Counted from the first letter of the stretch, positions 39,301-46,298 are shown. The stretch is DNA of 46,298 nucleotides from JARROD01 sp037384225 (GCA_037384225.1 JARROD010000003.1:1-46298); one strand, 5' to 3'. Program-made: numbers and translations. Notes: generated by a model from the sequence alone, not told the origin.

Positions 39301-42300
39301 TGCCACGGGCAACATAGTCACGCATTGTATAGGGGCGGGGAGGCAGTGTGACAGTCTCCCCCTCTCGAAATTTGCGCAACCCCAGTTTGCCTTCGTCGTA
39401 TTGGTGTTTTTCTTCTGGGGATAGCGGTATGAAACGATAATCCCGTTCATTGTAACTATTCATGACAATGGGATGGGATCCCGCCACGGCCGCCAGGTAT
39501 TTCAACGCACCCGTTCCCGAAGCACCGTCTTCACTGCCGATACTGAGACAGGTTAAAACATGATGACCTTCTTCAAGACACAGTCGCTGACGAAGCGTCC
39601 CCGTATCCACAGCGCGAACGGGACAGACGCGCACCTGTTCTTCTGCCTGGGCGTCGCTCAGTAACTGTATGATATAACCGGCGTCCAGTGTGGCCAGCAG
39701 TGGGCTTAAACGGTTGTAGGTTGTTTCCAAGGCTTTGAGTTGCGCGACCAGAGTAAGACGAACACCGGCGCTTGGCGCAGAGGGGTATCCCTCGAGCATA
39801 TGGAGATTATGTGCTTCCGGATGATAATAGTAAGCCCCTGGCGCCAGCGAAGCCACGGCGTCAAGGCCGACTTCCAGGTAGACTTGTACCGGGTACTTTC
39901 CGCCGCCGGAGGGAAACAGATATCGGTTGCGCTCACCAATCCTGACCGCGCCAATTCTCGATAACAACCGCCCCATTTGTTCGAGGGTCAGCGCTTTAGC
40001 GCCGCTCTGCGCTGTCAGGCTTGCCCCGGCATAGCCACCCGGGCATGACTCTATCGCCATGCGACGGCTTTTATTACTACTGCTATTACCACTACTGCTA
40101 CCATCGCCATCGATGGAAGGTGCAGCCGCACTCTCGGGAGGCTGCAGCTCGGAGGTCACCTTTTTTGTTGGCGTTGCTATCGGCTTTGTTGGCGTTGCTA
40201 TCGGCTTTGTTGGCGTTGCTATCGGCGTAGATGCCTTCGGTAATAGACCCATTATCGCTTTGACAATGCCCGACACGCACGGGTTGTCGAGAAAGGCTTC
40301 GAGGGGAATCGCTATTTGATATTCACTGTCAATGGTGCGGGCCAAACGCATCAACGTAAACGATGTGGCCCCCAAATCGAATAAGTCCGCCTCCATGCCG
40401 AGGCCATCAATGTCCAGTAATTTACAGCACTGTTCAATCACCAATGCCTTTACATCTGCTTCTGCAATAGCCGGATCCGCTGCAATCGCCGGGCCCGCCT
40501 GTTCGCAAGACATTTGATCGCCAACGCTTTCTTGTCGCGGACTTGCTCCCCGCCGGGAATCGTCCGCTGGAGCGTCATCCCATTGCGTCAGACACACGGC
40601 AATCGAATGATCGCTTTCCCGGTTTCGGGATGTGGGTGTCGGGGGTATCTCCCGGTCGACGCTAACCGAATCGGCCTGTTCCCGGGCGGTCGGTTTGGGA
40701 TCAGCTGCGCCAGGACTGTTAACGCAACAATTGAGAATGCCGCGAATTGTGGGTTCCTGCAAAAAAGTTTCAAGGGACAAGCTCACCCCAAGTGTTTGTT
40801 GCAACTCCCGCGACAATCTCATCAGCGTGAAAGACGTAGCGCCGTGATCGAACAGGTCCCCATCCAACCCCAGCATTTGCCCGTCGAGGTACTGGGCCAC
40901 TATCGAGGTAATGCGACGCTCGAGGTCGCCCTCGTCTGGCCGCGCCAGCGCCGCTGTTTTCTCTTGAGACAAGGCCTTTCGGTCCACTTTGCCGTGAGCC
41001 GTTAACGGTAGTTTGGCGTGGGAGACAAAACGATTGGGAACCATGTAATCGGGCAATACTCTTTTTAATGCCTTTCTTACATCTGCGGATTCCACCGATT
41101 CGCCAACCACATGTGCCACCAGGCGGGGATCGCCTGCGTCGCTATCGTCCACCAATACCACCGCTTCGCTGATCGAAGCTTGATCTAACAACGCCGCTTC
41201 AATTTCTCCCAGTTCAATACGGAAACCGCGCAGTTTGACCTGGAAATCCAGACGCCCGAGGTAGGCGATGTTGCCATCGTCCAGAACCGTGGCCCGATCA
41301 CCGGTTTTATAGACACGACGCCGCGCGCCAGTCCCATCCACAAACTCGAAAAAGCGCTCGGCGGTCAATTGCTCTCGGTTAAGGTAACCGCGTGCGAGCC
41401 CGATGCCGGCGATATGCAGTTCGCCGACATCACCGTCAGGCACCGCACGAGCATGCTCATCCAAAATAAATAGCTCAATACCATCAATCGCACGGCCGAT
41501 GGGAACATGTCTGTCCTCGCGCTCGACGCAATCCCAAAAAGATACGTCGATGGCCGCTTCCGTTGGCCCATAAAGATTATGCAGTTTTGTTGTCGGCATT
41601 TGTTGCATCGTTTCACGCATCAAGTCGTAGGGTAACGCCTCACCGCTTGTGAACAGGTGACGTAAACTTAACGCGCTTCCGGGAGCCAGATCGGATAAAA
41701 ACTGCCGTAACATCGACGGCACAAAATGACAGACTGTCACACCACTATTATCAATGCAGCGCTTCAGATAGCGGTTGTCCCTGTGACCCTGGGGCCCGGC
41801 AAGCACCATGCGCGCTCCAGTTACCAGCGGCCAGAGAAATTCCCATACCGAAACGTCAAAGGTATAAGGCGTTTTTTGCAAAACCGCGTCGTCAACGCCG
41901 ATGGGATAGGCTTTTTGCATCCACCCTATGCGGTTACACAATGCACGATGTTCTAGCAGGCATCCCTTGGGTTTACCGGTAGATCCCGACGTATAGATCA
42001 CATAGGCGAGGTTTTCCGGTTCCGCCACCGGCAAAGAAGCGGGGGCCGATAACGAAGTGCTGGGCAAGTGGAGTTTGTTAAGGACAAGTTGCCACGTGGG
42101 TATCCCCATCTTTTCCGTAACTCGTCCGTGCCCGGTCGAATCGGTCAATACTATCGCAGGCTTTGCATCATTCAGTAAGAATGCCAGACGATCGCTGGGA
42201 AATCCCGGGTCGATGGGCAGATAGGCGCCCCGGGATTTCAGTATGCCCACAATGGCCACTACCATTTCAAAGCTGCGCTCCATGACGACGGCGACGATTG

Positions 42301-42466
42301 TGTCCGGGCCTACACCGCGATTAATCAGTTGTAGCGCCAATGCGTCCGATAATCGTTTCAACTCACCACGTTGCATTTTTTCGCCGTCCTGTTCCACGGC
42401 TACCGCCAAGGGGTCGGCTGCCGCTTGTCGGTCGATGGTTTCATGCAAGCTCAGGTTCTCAAACAT
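30368..42466 (-). CDS. PKS-1: NRPS/PKS hybrid, A(Ser)-PCP-PCP-Ox-KS0-ACP-KS-KR-ACP-DH-KS
   Basis: Domains by residue: adenylation (~10-500; YTSGSTGKPKG ~160, HGKVDRKAL ~490), whose pocket residues read by eye D-V-W-H-F-S-L-I-D predict serine as in EntF; PCP (~543) and PCP (~699), both GATSFTLM; an FMN nitroreductase-like oxidase of SagB/Ox type (~820-1230); KS (~1259-1660) with active cysteine (VDTGCSSAL) but SAAGS in place of HGTGT, so non-elongating; ACP (~1884, GLSS core); KS (~1970-2410; TACSSSL, HGTGT, GHLES); KR (~2842-3000; GGGGGIG, QVDYAFGN, no LDD); ACP (~3124, GFDS); DH (~3220-3480; HRVEGKVLLP, DCAFQ); KS (~3525-3960; TACSSSL, HGTGT, MGHTLLA). The last ~30 residues form a docking segment. 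The N-terminus begins directly with A and has no C or Cy domain, so it must receive its chain from the Cy domains of PKS-4. The Ox would turn an oxazoline into an oxazole. ATG 42466 follows GGAGAG. Confidence 0.93.
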   Translation of the reverse strand: MFENLSLHETIDRQAAADPLAVAVEQDGEKMQRGELKRLSDALALQLINRGVGPDTIVAVVMERSFEMVVAIVGILKSRGAYLPIDPGFPSDRLAFLLNDAKPAIVLTDSTGHGRVTEKMGIPTWQLVLNKLHLPSTSLSAPASLPVAEPENLAYVIYTSGSTGKPKGCLLEHRALCNRIGWMQKAYPIGVDDAVLQKTPYTFDVSVWEFLWPLVTGARMVLAGPQGHRDNRYLKRCIDNSGVTVCHFVPSMLRQFLSDLAPGSALSLRHLFTSGEALPYDLMRETMQQMPTTKLHNLYGPTEAAIDVSFWDCVEREDRHVPIGRAIDGIELFILDEHARAVPDGDVGELHIAGIGLARGYLNREQLTAERFFEFVDGTGARRRVYKTGDRATVLDDGNIAYLGRLDFQVKLRGFRIELGEIEAALLDQASISEAVVLVDDSDAGDPRLVAHVVGESVESADVRKALKRVLPDYMVPNRFVSHAKLPLTAHGKVDRKALSQEKTAALARPDEGDLERRITSIVAQYLDGQMLGLDGDLFDHGATSFTLMRLSRELQQTLGVSLSLETFLQEPTIRGILNCCVNSPGAADPKPTAREQADSVSVDREIPPTPTSRNRESDHSIAVCLTQWDDAPADDSRRGASPRQESVGDQMSCEQAGPAIAADPAIAEADVKALVIEQCCKLLDIDGLGMEADLFDLGATSFTLMRLARTIDSEYQIAIPLEAFLDNPCVSGIVKAIMGLLPKASTPIATPTKPIATPTKPIATPTKKVTSELQPPESAAAPSIDGDGSSSGNSSSNKSRRMAIESCPGGYAGASLTAQSGAKALTLEQMGRLLSRIGAVRIGERNRYLFPSGGGKYPVQVYLEVGLDAVASLAPGAYYYHPEAHNLHMLEGYPSAPSAGVRLTLVAQLKALETTYNRLSPLLATLDAGYIIQLLSDAQAEEQVRVCPVRAVDTGTLRQRLCLEEGHHVLTCLSIGSEDGASGTGALKYLAAVAGSHPIVMNSYNERDYRFIPLSPEEKHQYDEGKLGLRKFREGETVTLPPRPYTMRDYVARGSRRDYARRAIEGRVFFDVIALVDAEVERLGQEADGAIPFSNLINIYVLIKANAIEGVDAGLWRYDRQSRELVFVDSHAYEPLRKGVYPFNRGHFDQAAFSLLMVAPKSTLENAEYLTQAVLGSGMLGQTIMWHQAAFNLGLCPIGWMHLQPVQEAGGLGADEVFIHGFTGGYFDHNQPLPLSALDQPIGPAWRAPDAPAPPRRDELAIIGISGRYPGACNLWQFWEILRAGNSKITPLPETRWQQPSLRGGFLSDVDRFDSLLFNIAPLEAKTMDPQERLFLEVVWECLESAGYTPERLRASAPRVGVFVGVMWGDYQKFGGSGGEPGPTSTYSSIPNRVSHFFDFRGPSLAVDTGCSSALTAVHLAAASLRNGECDAAVVGGVNVISHPDHIRVLSDLDLLSSDNKCHVFGDEGDGWVVGEGVGAMLLRPVEVAKTLGDLQYARIRGSSTAHRGYSRGRTMPNTDGQVAPLQTLFEQCGLQPADIDYVEASAAGSGIADAAEVRALERVFGKSGASYCLGSVKGNTGHMEAASGMAQLAKVILQMQYGNLVPTLVADTLNPFVDWNNAAGSLVTENQPWTKPASLVALINGYSAEGSSSHVLLESVAAPVRARIRESRELIVLSADSREQLLRYAARLAAHLRFCTETPAEQLPTLLRHPRLCDLAYTLQVGRVPMRCRFACTVHTFDEAIATLQQLADGESTLLNDVVEIDDAPCQRTKGVEPASVEDARRAWLEGYPVNWSQVLPGSPDVGILFLPTYPFADARYWLDGPSEPGDVSQQSSDQSDMNNRDEIVTELAQILCKIYAEEAQMPVSRVRANALLEGLGLSSLLITRFNDRLDKLGLGVQRRTLLFEYHTLHEVAEYLVLHHAPSVAQLLGRETQNASPANVGDSNQRPELVSDRSVSERTYESGLGETGIAVIGLAGHYPEAESVEALWENLVAGRNSVGEIPPERWDWHQHYNEIRGRSGFNYSRYGAFVKGATCFDPLFFKISPSEAETMDPQERLLLQTAWATVEDAGLPPQSLRNMGHVGVFVGVMNATYERAAADAASSNASARAQVTRYWSIPNRVSYLLDVQGPSMAVDTACSSSLTAIHLACESLRRGECSLALAGGVNLVLHPSHYISLSSVTMLSSGDECRPFGGNADGTVIGEGAGCVLLKPLRRAVADGDLIYGVILGSAINSDGRTNGYTVANPGAQGQVVAQALARAGVHPRTISYLEAHGTGTALGDPIEVEGLCQAFRAGTSDKQFCALGSIKSNIGHLESAAGVAGLTKVLLQMQHRRYVPTLHAEPCNPDIDFTHTPFRLQVEAADWPRPRLAIDGREPVNYPRRAGISSFGAGGVNVHMIVEEYMADKRAAFDPDTESANVIVLSAKRRERLCAMAERLRAHLLQHPEQALRDIAYTLQIGRQPMRFRLAFVVNDRAELIDALEQCAAENYDAIDACLGEVTVPGEKKTAAVGNASPDSLFKLAKQWAGGKTIDWQSLPVNRGARRLSLPSYPFCQQEYWIGGSPDLNTSAAVDNATDSNAEPINTPLLASAEKSDTHSNVTATTQRFDSGYAVPVQVRDDGPRRSGLPGTVWLIDRGDTVATALRQLTGHKVSVIVIKAGSSFKQGDDHFTVDPHNVADWQRLVDCLLAQNREPAAIINVCRQQRFDALAVDLEQQLSEGFYSWIYLSQSLSRAGHRRSTRCVSWLPNASDGGNPLFGAQESLLRTLSAEMSWLSAAVVECSDTAGQSIASLANELWGTGVDVIRYDGGERWRKSYQPLRVDENDETMLSGGVCIVAGGGGGIGRHIARYLLRQGAETIVLLGRSHDVDDRREQVHAMGERVFYRRVDISDVDGLKKVLDNVRKKFGAITGIVHCAGVLRNAAAADKQPLDMSAVLAPKVFGTVNLHRLTQKDPVECFILFSSLIAEIASPGQVDYAFGNGFMDHYANWREKERQAGRCHGRTLAIDWPFWRDGGMTMNEDMLNRLSERWGIDAIDSEWGLAALQQLWGCRRSHVLAIPGEPGKIEQTLGVSGKTNSLTPQSPASPAASGDIATLKADVAAVSKVDIELLDADTALVEYGFDSVMLTRLSLLISERLGIELTPSDLVENPTLVQLQSFIEKALWAIEENRADQVVVGGDTLVSRLRSSAAGRGFDQPGVPGNKTVPRSASNPLLGDTGRFRNGSRGRVHLHANAAVLDHHRVEGKVLLPGAGYIEMARAGACEVLGCDTIEVTNVSWLQPLGLDDGGSAEIELCFDQRDHRCAFRFMSSNGHVTYAQGNVAPLQRQPEVRRLDLKALRQRCPRVRKKEQLYHAFRETGLDYGTLYRGIEWLCEGKGEALSRIVLNGEKGSTAGFALHPALLDCAFQSAIGATDSDQSLGRLQLPFFVKSVRQFSTLPGECWVHVCRASNSSARVERFNIRVCDARGNVCAEIDEFTVRPVEAKEGDSGQREADRPLPNRQPRQNGGKDSSRGARPRRQVPIAVIGVSGRFPQSPDVETYWRHIREGKDMISEVTPDRWNWREVFASQKGLVGKTYSRWAGFMADVYHYDPAFFHVREQDAKAMDLQHLLMLELSQQLFDCAGYRASELAGSNTAVILGAAADDCPATMDKSISADVAKAAIVHSIQNMIAARISDFYDFRGEAFTMDTACSSSLAATHNACRILRAGECDMAIAGGVTLLLDKFAHVRFSQASVLSDEPHSYIFDKRAKGFVLGEGAGLVLLKRYDDAVADGDNILGVIRGSAINNDGRTMGITTPNFKMQRAVIRQAIDNAGVDPATIGYLEAHGTGTLLGDPIEIKAATQAYRDFTQQRQYCAVGSVKSNMGHTLLAAGVASLIKVIMMLQHRYIPRTLHCDTPHPRFEFERSPFRPALRGESWETRDEPRRAAISGFGFGGTNCHMILEEFVPAETGYQQKRSPLPATQFNRVHCRPAKAPLQSLTQEEGPEQTVPKTLEPSPQTYEDIIEALQQGRISVQEAVAMESVLTETM
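40160..40222. repeat. 21-bp tandem repeat encoding a PIATPTK linker in PKS-1
   Basis: Two perfect copies of a 21-bp unit and one degenerate copy encode repeated P-I-A-T-P-T-K between the second PCP and the oxidase. A second low-complexity serine/asparagine stretch (SSSGNSSSN) follows. It is a flexible tether that would let the PCPs reach the oxidase. Confidence 0.85.
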
Positions 42467-42527
42467 ACCCGTCTCTCCGGCTATGGAATTTAAAAGTCTC
42501 AGAAAATTTTCCGCTTCTCGAAATACG

Positions 42528-43403
42528 TTAGGAAGCAGCCGTACTTAGCTGCACATCTTCCCGTTCATCTATAATGCGTTGCACCATATCTTTCACTATC
42601 GTATTCGGTCCGATCTGTTCAACTCGGCGCGCTCCATGCGTCAATAAATATTCAATACAGTCGAGCCACCTCACGGCACTGTCGATTTGCCGTGATAGCA
42701 ATGATTTCACCTGCCCCTGCGGATAGGGAACAGCATCCACATTGGAGATGACAGCTATGCGCAACCAATTGAATTCATAGGGCCTGAGGAATTCCGCGAA
42801 GGCTTCACTGGCCTCACGCATCGCACGTGAATGAAAGGCTCCACTCACCCTAAGAGGAATCAGTTGACCACCGGCGTCTGTCATCGGGCGCTCAGCTCTT
42901 TTCAAACTGTCTTCCGGTCCAGACAGGATGGTCTGATAACGGGTATTCAGGTTAGCCAGTTCTAACGTTTGCAAACCTTGTTGTTTCAGAACGTCCTGTA
43001 TATGCGCCGCCGTAAGCCCTAGCACAGCGGCCATGCCGCCGTCGACGGCATTCGCCATAAGCGCGCCGCGTTTAGCGATCAGACGCAGGCCGGTTTCGAA
43101 ATCAAAGGCGCCGGCTGCCAACAAAGCGTTGTACTCACCCAGGCTGTGACCCGCGACATAATCCGGCTCCTGACCGTTTTCTTCGAGGGCGGCCAGATAA
43201 AACATGTGATTGACTACAAATAACGCAGGTTGGGTGTACTGCGTTTGGCTAAGTGCCCCACTTTTGTCCCCTAAACACAAATTCTTCAGGGAATAACCCA
43301 ACACGTTGTCAGCACAACTGACGACCTCTGGAAAACGCTCCCAGAGACCGTCTCCCATACCTTTAAACTGGGCGCCCTGGCCCGGAAATACATAAGCAAG
43401 CAT
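42528..43403 (-). CDS. Trans-acting malonyl-CoA acyltransferase (FabD-like)
   Basis: This 291-residue protein has the FabD fold signatures: FPGQGAQ at the N-terminus, nucleophile serine in GHSLGEY, the arginine that binds the malonyl carboxylate in LIAKRGALM, and the catalytic histidine in SGAFHS. The GAFHS form and the retained arginine fit malonyl transfer rather than the acyl-hydrolase relatives of trans-AT clusters. It would load malonyl on all ACPs of PKS-1 to PKS-4, none of which has its own AT. ATG 43403 has GGAG seven bases upstream; the gene lies 31 bp after the aminotransferase and 61 bp before PKS-1. Only one AT is seen in the window; a second may lie upstream. Confidence 0.93.
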   Translation of the reverse strand: MLAYVFPGQGAQFKGMGDGLWERFPEVVSCADNVLGYSLKNLCLGDKSGALSQTQYTQPALFVVNHMFYLAALEENGQEPDYVAGHSLGEYNALLAAGAFDFETGLRLIAKRGALMANAVDGGMAAVLGLTAAHIQDVLKQQGLQTLELANLNTRYQTILSGPEDSLKRAERPMTDAGGQLIPLRVSGAFHSRAMREASEAFAEFLRPYEFNWLRIAVISNVDAVPYPQGQVKSLLSRQIDSAVRWLDCIEYLLTHGARRVEQIGPNTIVKDMVQRIIDEREDVQLSTAAS

Positions 43404-43434
43404 TATTCACTCCAACAATTTTTCTGCCCGGCGG

Positions 43435-44772
43435 TTATGCCGCGGACTCAATAGCTTTCAACACGTCGCATGCTTCACTCAATGCACCGTGAATTCGTTC
43501 CCGGAAAAATGCCACATCACTATCGTTAAGCATAAGGTTGCTGTACAAGCGAAAATAACGCGGGGCAAATTGAATACCGTGACTTTCGCAAACAGCTTTT
43601 ACCAAACCGTCGCGGGTCTGCTGGTCTTGATTGTAGTCCTCCGCGCGCTGAAGTGGCTCAGAACAAACATGCGCCGAAAGTCCAGTGGGCACGCCCTGCA
43701 CCACGAGAGGAAGCCCTACATCGCGCCCTGCATCCGTCATAATGCGGGCAATTTTTACCAAATAGTCCCCCATGCGTTGATAACAATCCGGGTCCTGTTC
43801 AAGGATGTCCATAGTCGCGTCTACGGCGGCAACCCCCAAGGGATAGCCGTTGTAAGTACCACAATGGACCACACGCTGACGATCGTATAGGCCCATGATA
43901 TCCCGCCGTCCGACCAGCGCAGAAACCGGTACCGCCCCGCCACTCATGGCTTTACCGAGAATCGTCAGGTCCGGCGTCACTCCGAAAACGGATTGCGCCC
44001 CTCCCAGTGCCACACGAAACCCTGTAATCACTTCATCTAAAATAAAAACCACGCCGTACTTGTCACACAGGCGACGCACAGTTTGTAAATAACCGGGGGC
44101 GGGCAATATACCCCCGCTGTTTAACGCTACCGGTTCCATTATCAGTGCCGCCAGGGAATCACCATGGTCGCGAAACGCCTGTTCAAGCACCGCCGCATCG
44201 TTCCAACGTATCAAAAGACATTGCTGGTCCAGTGCCCCCGAAGCGCGACCTTCGGTGAAGTAACCATCGCCATCGTACTCTTTGGCAATCACACTATCGT
44301 GCGACTCGGGAACACCGCCCATGATATTGTCGGCGCTGCCATGGTAGTGACCTATAAAACGCAACACCTTTTGTCGCTCCGTATAAGCACGACACAACCT
44401 CAATGCATTTTGAATCACTTCAGTACCACTGAGGCCGAAACGCACCCACTCCGCGCTCGGTATATGTTCAGCAAGTCGTTCACATACGCGGGCTTCAAGC
44501 CCCGCCTGATCGACTGAAATGATCTGGTCGATCTGCGATTTGAGCCGTTCGTTGTATTGCGGATTAGCATGGCCCACGAGCGAAGCACCGTAGGTGCACA
44601 CAAGATCCAGGTGTTCGTTACCATCCATATCCCACAGACGGGCTCCGCGGCCATCGACAAACGGTGTCAAAGGACGAATGCCTGACTTATAAAAATGCCG
44701 GTGAGCACCGCAGGGCAAATGTTGACGTAGCCGTTTGAAATAGTCTCGGGATTTCACTGTTTTTATAGCCAC
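43435..44772 (-). CDS. Class III aminotransferase, glutamate-1-semialdehyde aminomutase-like
   Basis: This 445-residue PLP enzyme shows the class III features: a substrate/PLP stretch GLSGTEVIQNALRLCRAYT, FIGHYHGSADN, the Asp of FILDEVITGFR that contacts the pyridine nitrogen, and the PLP lysine in ILGKAMSGG. It is closest in look to GSA aminomutases (HemL) and to the AMT domains of iturin-type lipopeptide synthases, which put an amine on a beta-keto thioester. A housekeeping HemL role is unlikely inside this operon. Its place between the reductase and the AT suggests it aminates an intermediate or makes an amine that joins the chain. The start is GTG 44772, preceded by AAGGA at eight bases; the nearby ATG meets a stop after two codons. 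Confidence 0.88.
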   Translation of the reverse strand: MAIKTVKSRDYFKRLRQHLPCGAHRHFYKSGIRPLTPFVDGRGARLWDMDGNEHLDLVCTYGASLVGHANPQYNERLKSQIDQIISVDQAGLEARVCERLAEHIPSAEWVRFGLSGTEVIQNALRLCRAYTERQKVLRFIGHYHGSADNIMGGVPESHDSVIAKEYDGDGYFTEGRASGALDQQCLLIRWNDAAVLEQAFRDHGDSLAALIMEPVALNSGGILPAPGYLQTVRRLCDKYGVVFILDEVITGFRVALGGAQSVFGVTPDLTILGKAMSGGAVPVSALVGRRDIMGLYDRQRVVHCGTYNGYPLGVAAVDATMDILEQDPDCYQRMGDYLVKIARIMTDAGRDVGLPLVVQGVPTGLSAHVCSEPLQRAEDYNQDQQTRDGLVKAVCESHGIQFAPRYFRLYSNLMLNDSDVAFFRERIHGALSEACDVLKAIESAA

Positions 44773-44855
44773 TATCTCATTCCTTACTGTATCAATTGTA
44801 TTTTCGTGTAAGCGAATTAGTGCGCTTTGCAGGCAACCGCCGTTAATGGATTTTC

Positions 44856-46214
44856 TTACAGCTCGACACCTGTGGCTGTACTCAGCAACTCCGCCGCCGC
44901 ATCCATAATGCGTCTGCCAATATCCGCAACGTGCCTGTTACGCCAGTTCTCAAGGGGTGTTCCTTTAACCCACTGGTTAAAAGCCCCCAACGCCGGCCCG
45001 CAATGCACTTGAAAGTCGACTTTCTGCCCACTGTCTCCCTCCATTGCCAACCGCGAGGAATGAACAAAGTACCAGCGAAAGATCAAACTCATCTTTACTT
45101 TAGGAGAGCGACGGGCCTTTTCTAAAACAGCGGGAGCAGACTTTTCATAGTAGCGGCACGTTTCCAACCACACATCCTCGAAAGAACGCTTGAAATATTT
45201 GTCCTCAATTTGGCGCCGGGTTTTTGTGTCAATGTCGTCGATTGATTTAAAACGACTGTAAAGCTCATAGAGTTTATTGGCGCGACTGGGAAACAACACA
45301 CCCTTCTTAAGTACCTGTACACGTGCGCCAATCTCAAACATGTCTCCTGCAGGCGCATAATCGGTATCCTGCACATCCATTTGTTGTAACATGTCTTTTA
45401 CTGTTTCGCTGATACCCGACTCCACCGTACACTGATTGATAGAACCGGTAGTGATGAATTCGGCTCCCAAAACGAAACATGCTGCCGCGGCCGTAGGTGT
45501 CCCTATCCCGCCAGCTGCACCGACATGGACCCGGTTCTTGTAACCGTGCTCTTTTACCAGGCGATCCCGAAGAGCTGTTATACCAGGCAGCAGGGCAATT
45601 AAGCGGCCTCGGTCCGTATGGCCACCGGAATCTGCTTCAACGCAAATATCGTCGGCAACCGGAATGCTTGGGGCCAATGCAGCCTCTTCATGCGTCAACT
45701 CCCCTTTTTCTACCAGCTTATGTACCTCCCGTTGGTTCGCAGGGCGCAAAAAAGCCTCCGCCACTTCTGGACGCGAAAGTTTTGCAATGACCCGGTTAGG
45801 TGTGAAAACTTCACCGCGCTCGTTGCGGTGAATACCACTTAATCGATAACGGATGAGCGGCTGCGAAACACTTATGTAGGCGGACGCTTCAACCACCGGA
45901 ACTTGATGTTTTAAGTAAAGCTCAACCATTTCTTTTTCCAACTCAGGATGTGCCAAATTATTGAGTAAGTTCATCCCGTAGGCATGTCCCGGTGCCAGGT
46001 GTTTCTTTATATATACAATCGACTCTTCCACTTTATCGAGCGGGACGCCGCCAGTCCCCAAAAACCCCATCAACCCTGATTTACCCATCGCGACAACCAA
46101 CTCTTTGGTAGCAATACCTTTGTACATCGCACCCGATAAGTAGGCGTATTCGATACCGTAACGATCCCGGAAAGAAGGTGCACCCTGCTTTCCGTTGTGG
46201 AGAAACTTTGTCAT
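44856..46214 (-). CDS. PfaD-type trans-acting enoyl reductase
   Basis: This 452-residue protein belongs to the FMN-dependent PfaD/2-nitropropane-dioxygenase family that reduces enoyl-ACP intermediates in trans in trans-AT PKSs and polyunsaturated fatty acid synthases. Typical segments are MGFLGTGG, AYGMNLLNN, VVEASAYIS, the ADSGGHTDRG motif, VGAAGGIGTPTA and FITTGSINQCTVESG. No ER domain is present in the PKS proteins, so this enzyme would serve whichever module gives a saturated carbon. ATG 46214 has AGGAAG seven bases before it and is preferred over GTG 46241. The frame upstream stays open to the window edge, so a fusion such as the AT-ER proteins of other clusters, or a longer N-terminus, cannot be excluded. 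Confidence 0.92.
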   Translation of the reverse strand: MTKFLHNGKQGAPSFRDRYGIEYAYLSGAMYKGIATKELVVAMGKSGLMGFLGTGGVPLDKVEESIVYIKKHLAPGHAYGMNLLNNLAHPELEKEMVELYLKHQVPVVEASAYISVSQPLIRYRLSGIHRNERGEVFTPNRVIAKLSRPEVAEAFLRPANQREVHKLVEKGELTHEEAALAPSIPVADDICVEADSGGHTDRGRLIALLPGITALRDRLVKEHGYKNRVHVGAAGGIGTPTAAAACFVLGAEFITTGSINQCTVESGISETVKDMLQQMDVQDTDYAPAGDMFEIGARVQVLKKGVLFPSRANKLYELYSRFKSIDDIDTKTRRQIEDKYFKRSFEDVWLETCRYYEKSAPAVLEKARRSPKVKMSLIFRWYFVHSSRLAMEGDSGQKVDFQVHCGPALGAFNQWVKGTPLENWRNRHVADIGRRIMDAAAELLSTATGVEL

Positions 46215-46298
46215 ATTGACTTCCTGTGTGTGATATTTCACCGGCCGGCCTGTAGAATCACTGCAAATAACATCACAAAATTCCCACCAGCCATGAGA

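Overview
The window is dominated by one large biosynthetic locus. It is a trans-acyltransferase (trans-AT) hybrid polyketide synthase / non-ribosomal peptide synthetase (PKS/NRPS) cluster, read leftward on the minus strand as an almost gapless run from about 46.2 kb down to about 3.4 kb. No PKS module carries an integrated AT domain, and a free-standing AT and a free-standing PfaD-type enoyl reductase lie at the start of the run. The host is a Gram-negative bacterium, because the operon ends with an outer-membrane beta-barrel protein and a LolA-like periplasmic protein. A marine-type gammaproteobacterium is plausible from the gene types and intergenic palindromes, but this is inference. No tRNA, rRNA, CRISPR array or complete insertion sequence was seen.

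Layout from the right (start of transcription): PfaD-like enoyl reductase; glutamate-1-semialdehyde-aminomutase-like class III aminotransferase; malonyl acyltransferase; PKS-1 (4032 aa: A(Ser)-PCP-PCP-Ox-KS0-ACP-KS-KR-ACP-DH-KS); PKS-2 (2224 aa: ACP-ACP-KR-KS-ACP-sulfotransferase-condensation); PKS-3 (2735 aa: MaoC-SDR-FkbH-ACP-KS-DH-KR-ACP); PKS-4 (1624 aa: KS-ACP-Cy-Cy); a LolD-like ATPase; a double-FtsX permease; a LolA-like periplasmic protein; a beta-barrel; and a fused tandem HAD protein. On the plus strand at the left edge are a frameshifted phenylacetate-CoA-ligase-like gene and an intact SufS-like cysteine desulfurase. The desulfurase is flanked by two copies of a palindromic element, and the region also holds short tandem repeats.

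Reading the domains as an assembly line gives an order that differs from gene order: PKS-3 (FkbH loads a three-carbon glyceryl unit, which MaoC and SDR domains could turn into a lactyl-type starter; one elongation) -> PKS-4 (elongation, then two heterocyclisation domains with no adenylation domain) -> PKS-1 (supplies serine, two carrier domains and an oxidase, so an oxazole is predicted; then a non-elongating KS and one full module) -> PKS-2 (split module, last elongation, then a sulfotransferase and a terminal condensation domain instead of a thioesterase). The exporter-like genes would move the product to or through the outer membrane. The most unusual points are the terminal sulfotransferase-condensation pair in a module without a ketoreductase, the Cy-Cy / A-PCP-PCP-Ox split across two proteins encoded far apart, and the Lol-like export set.
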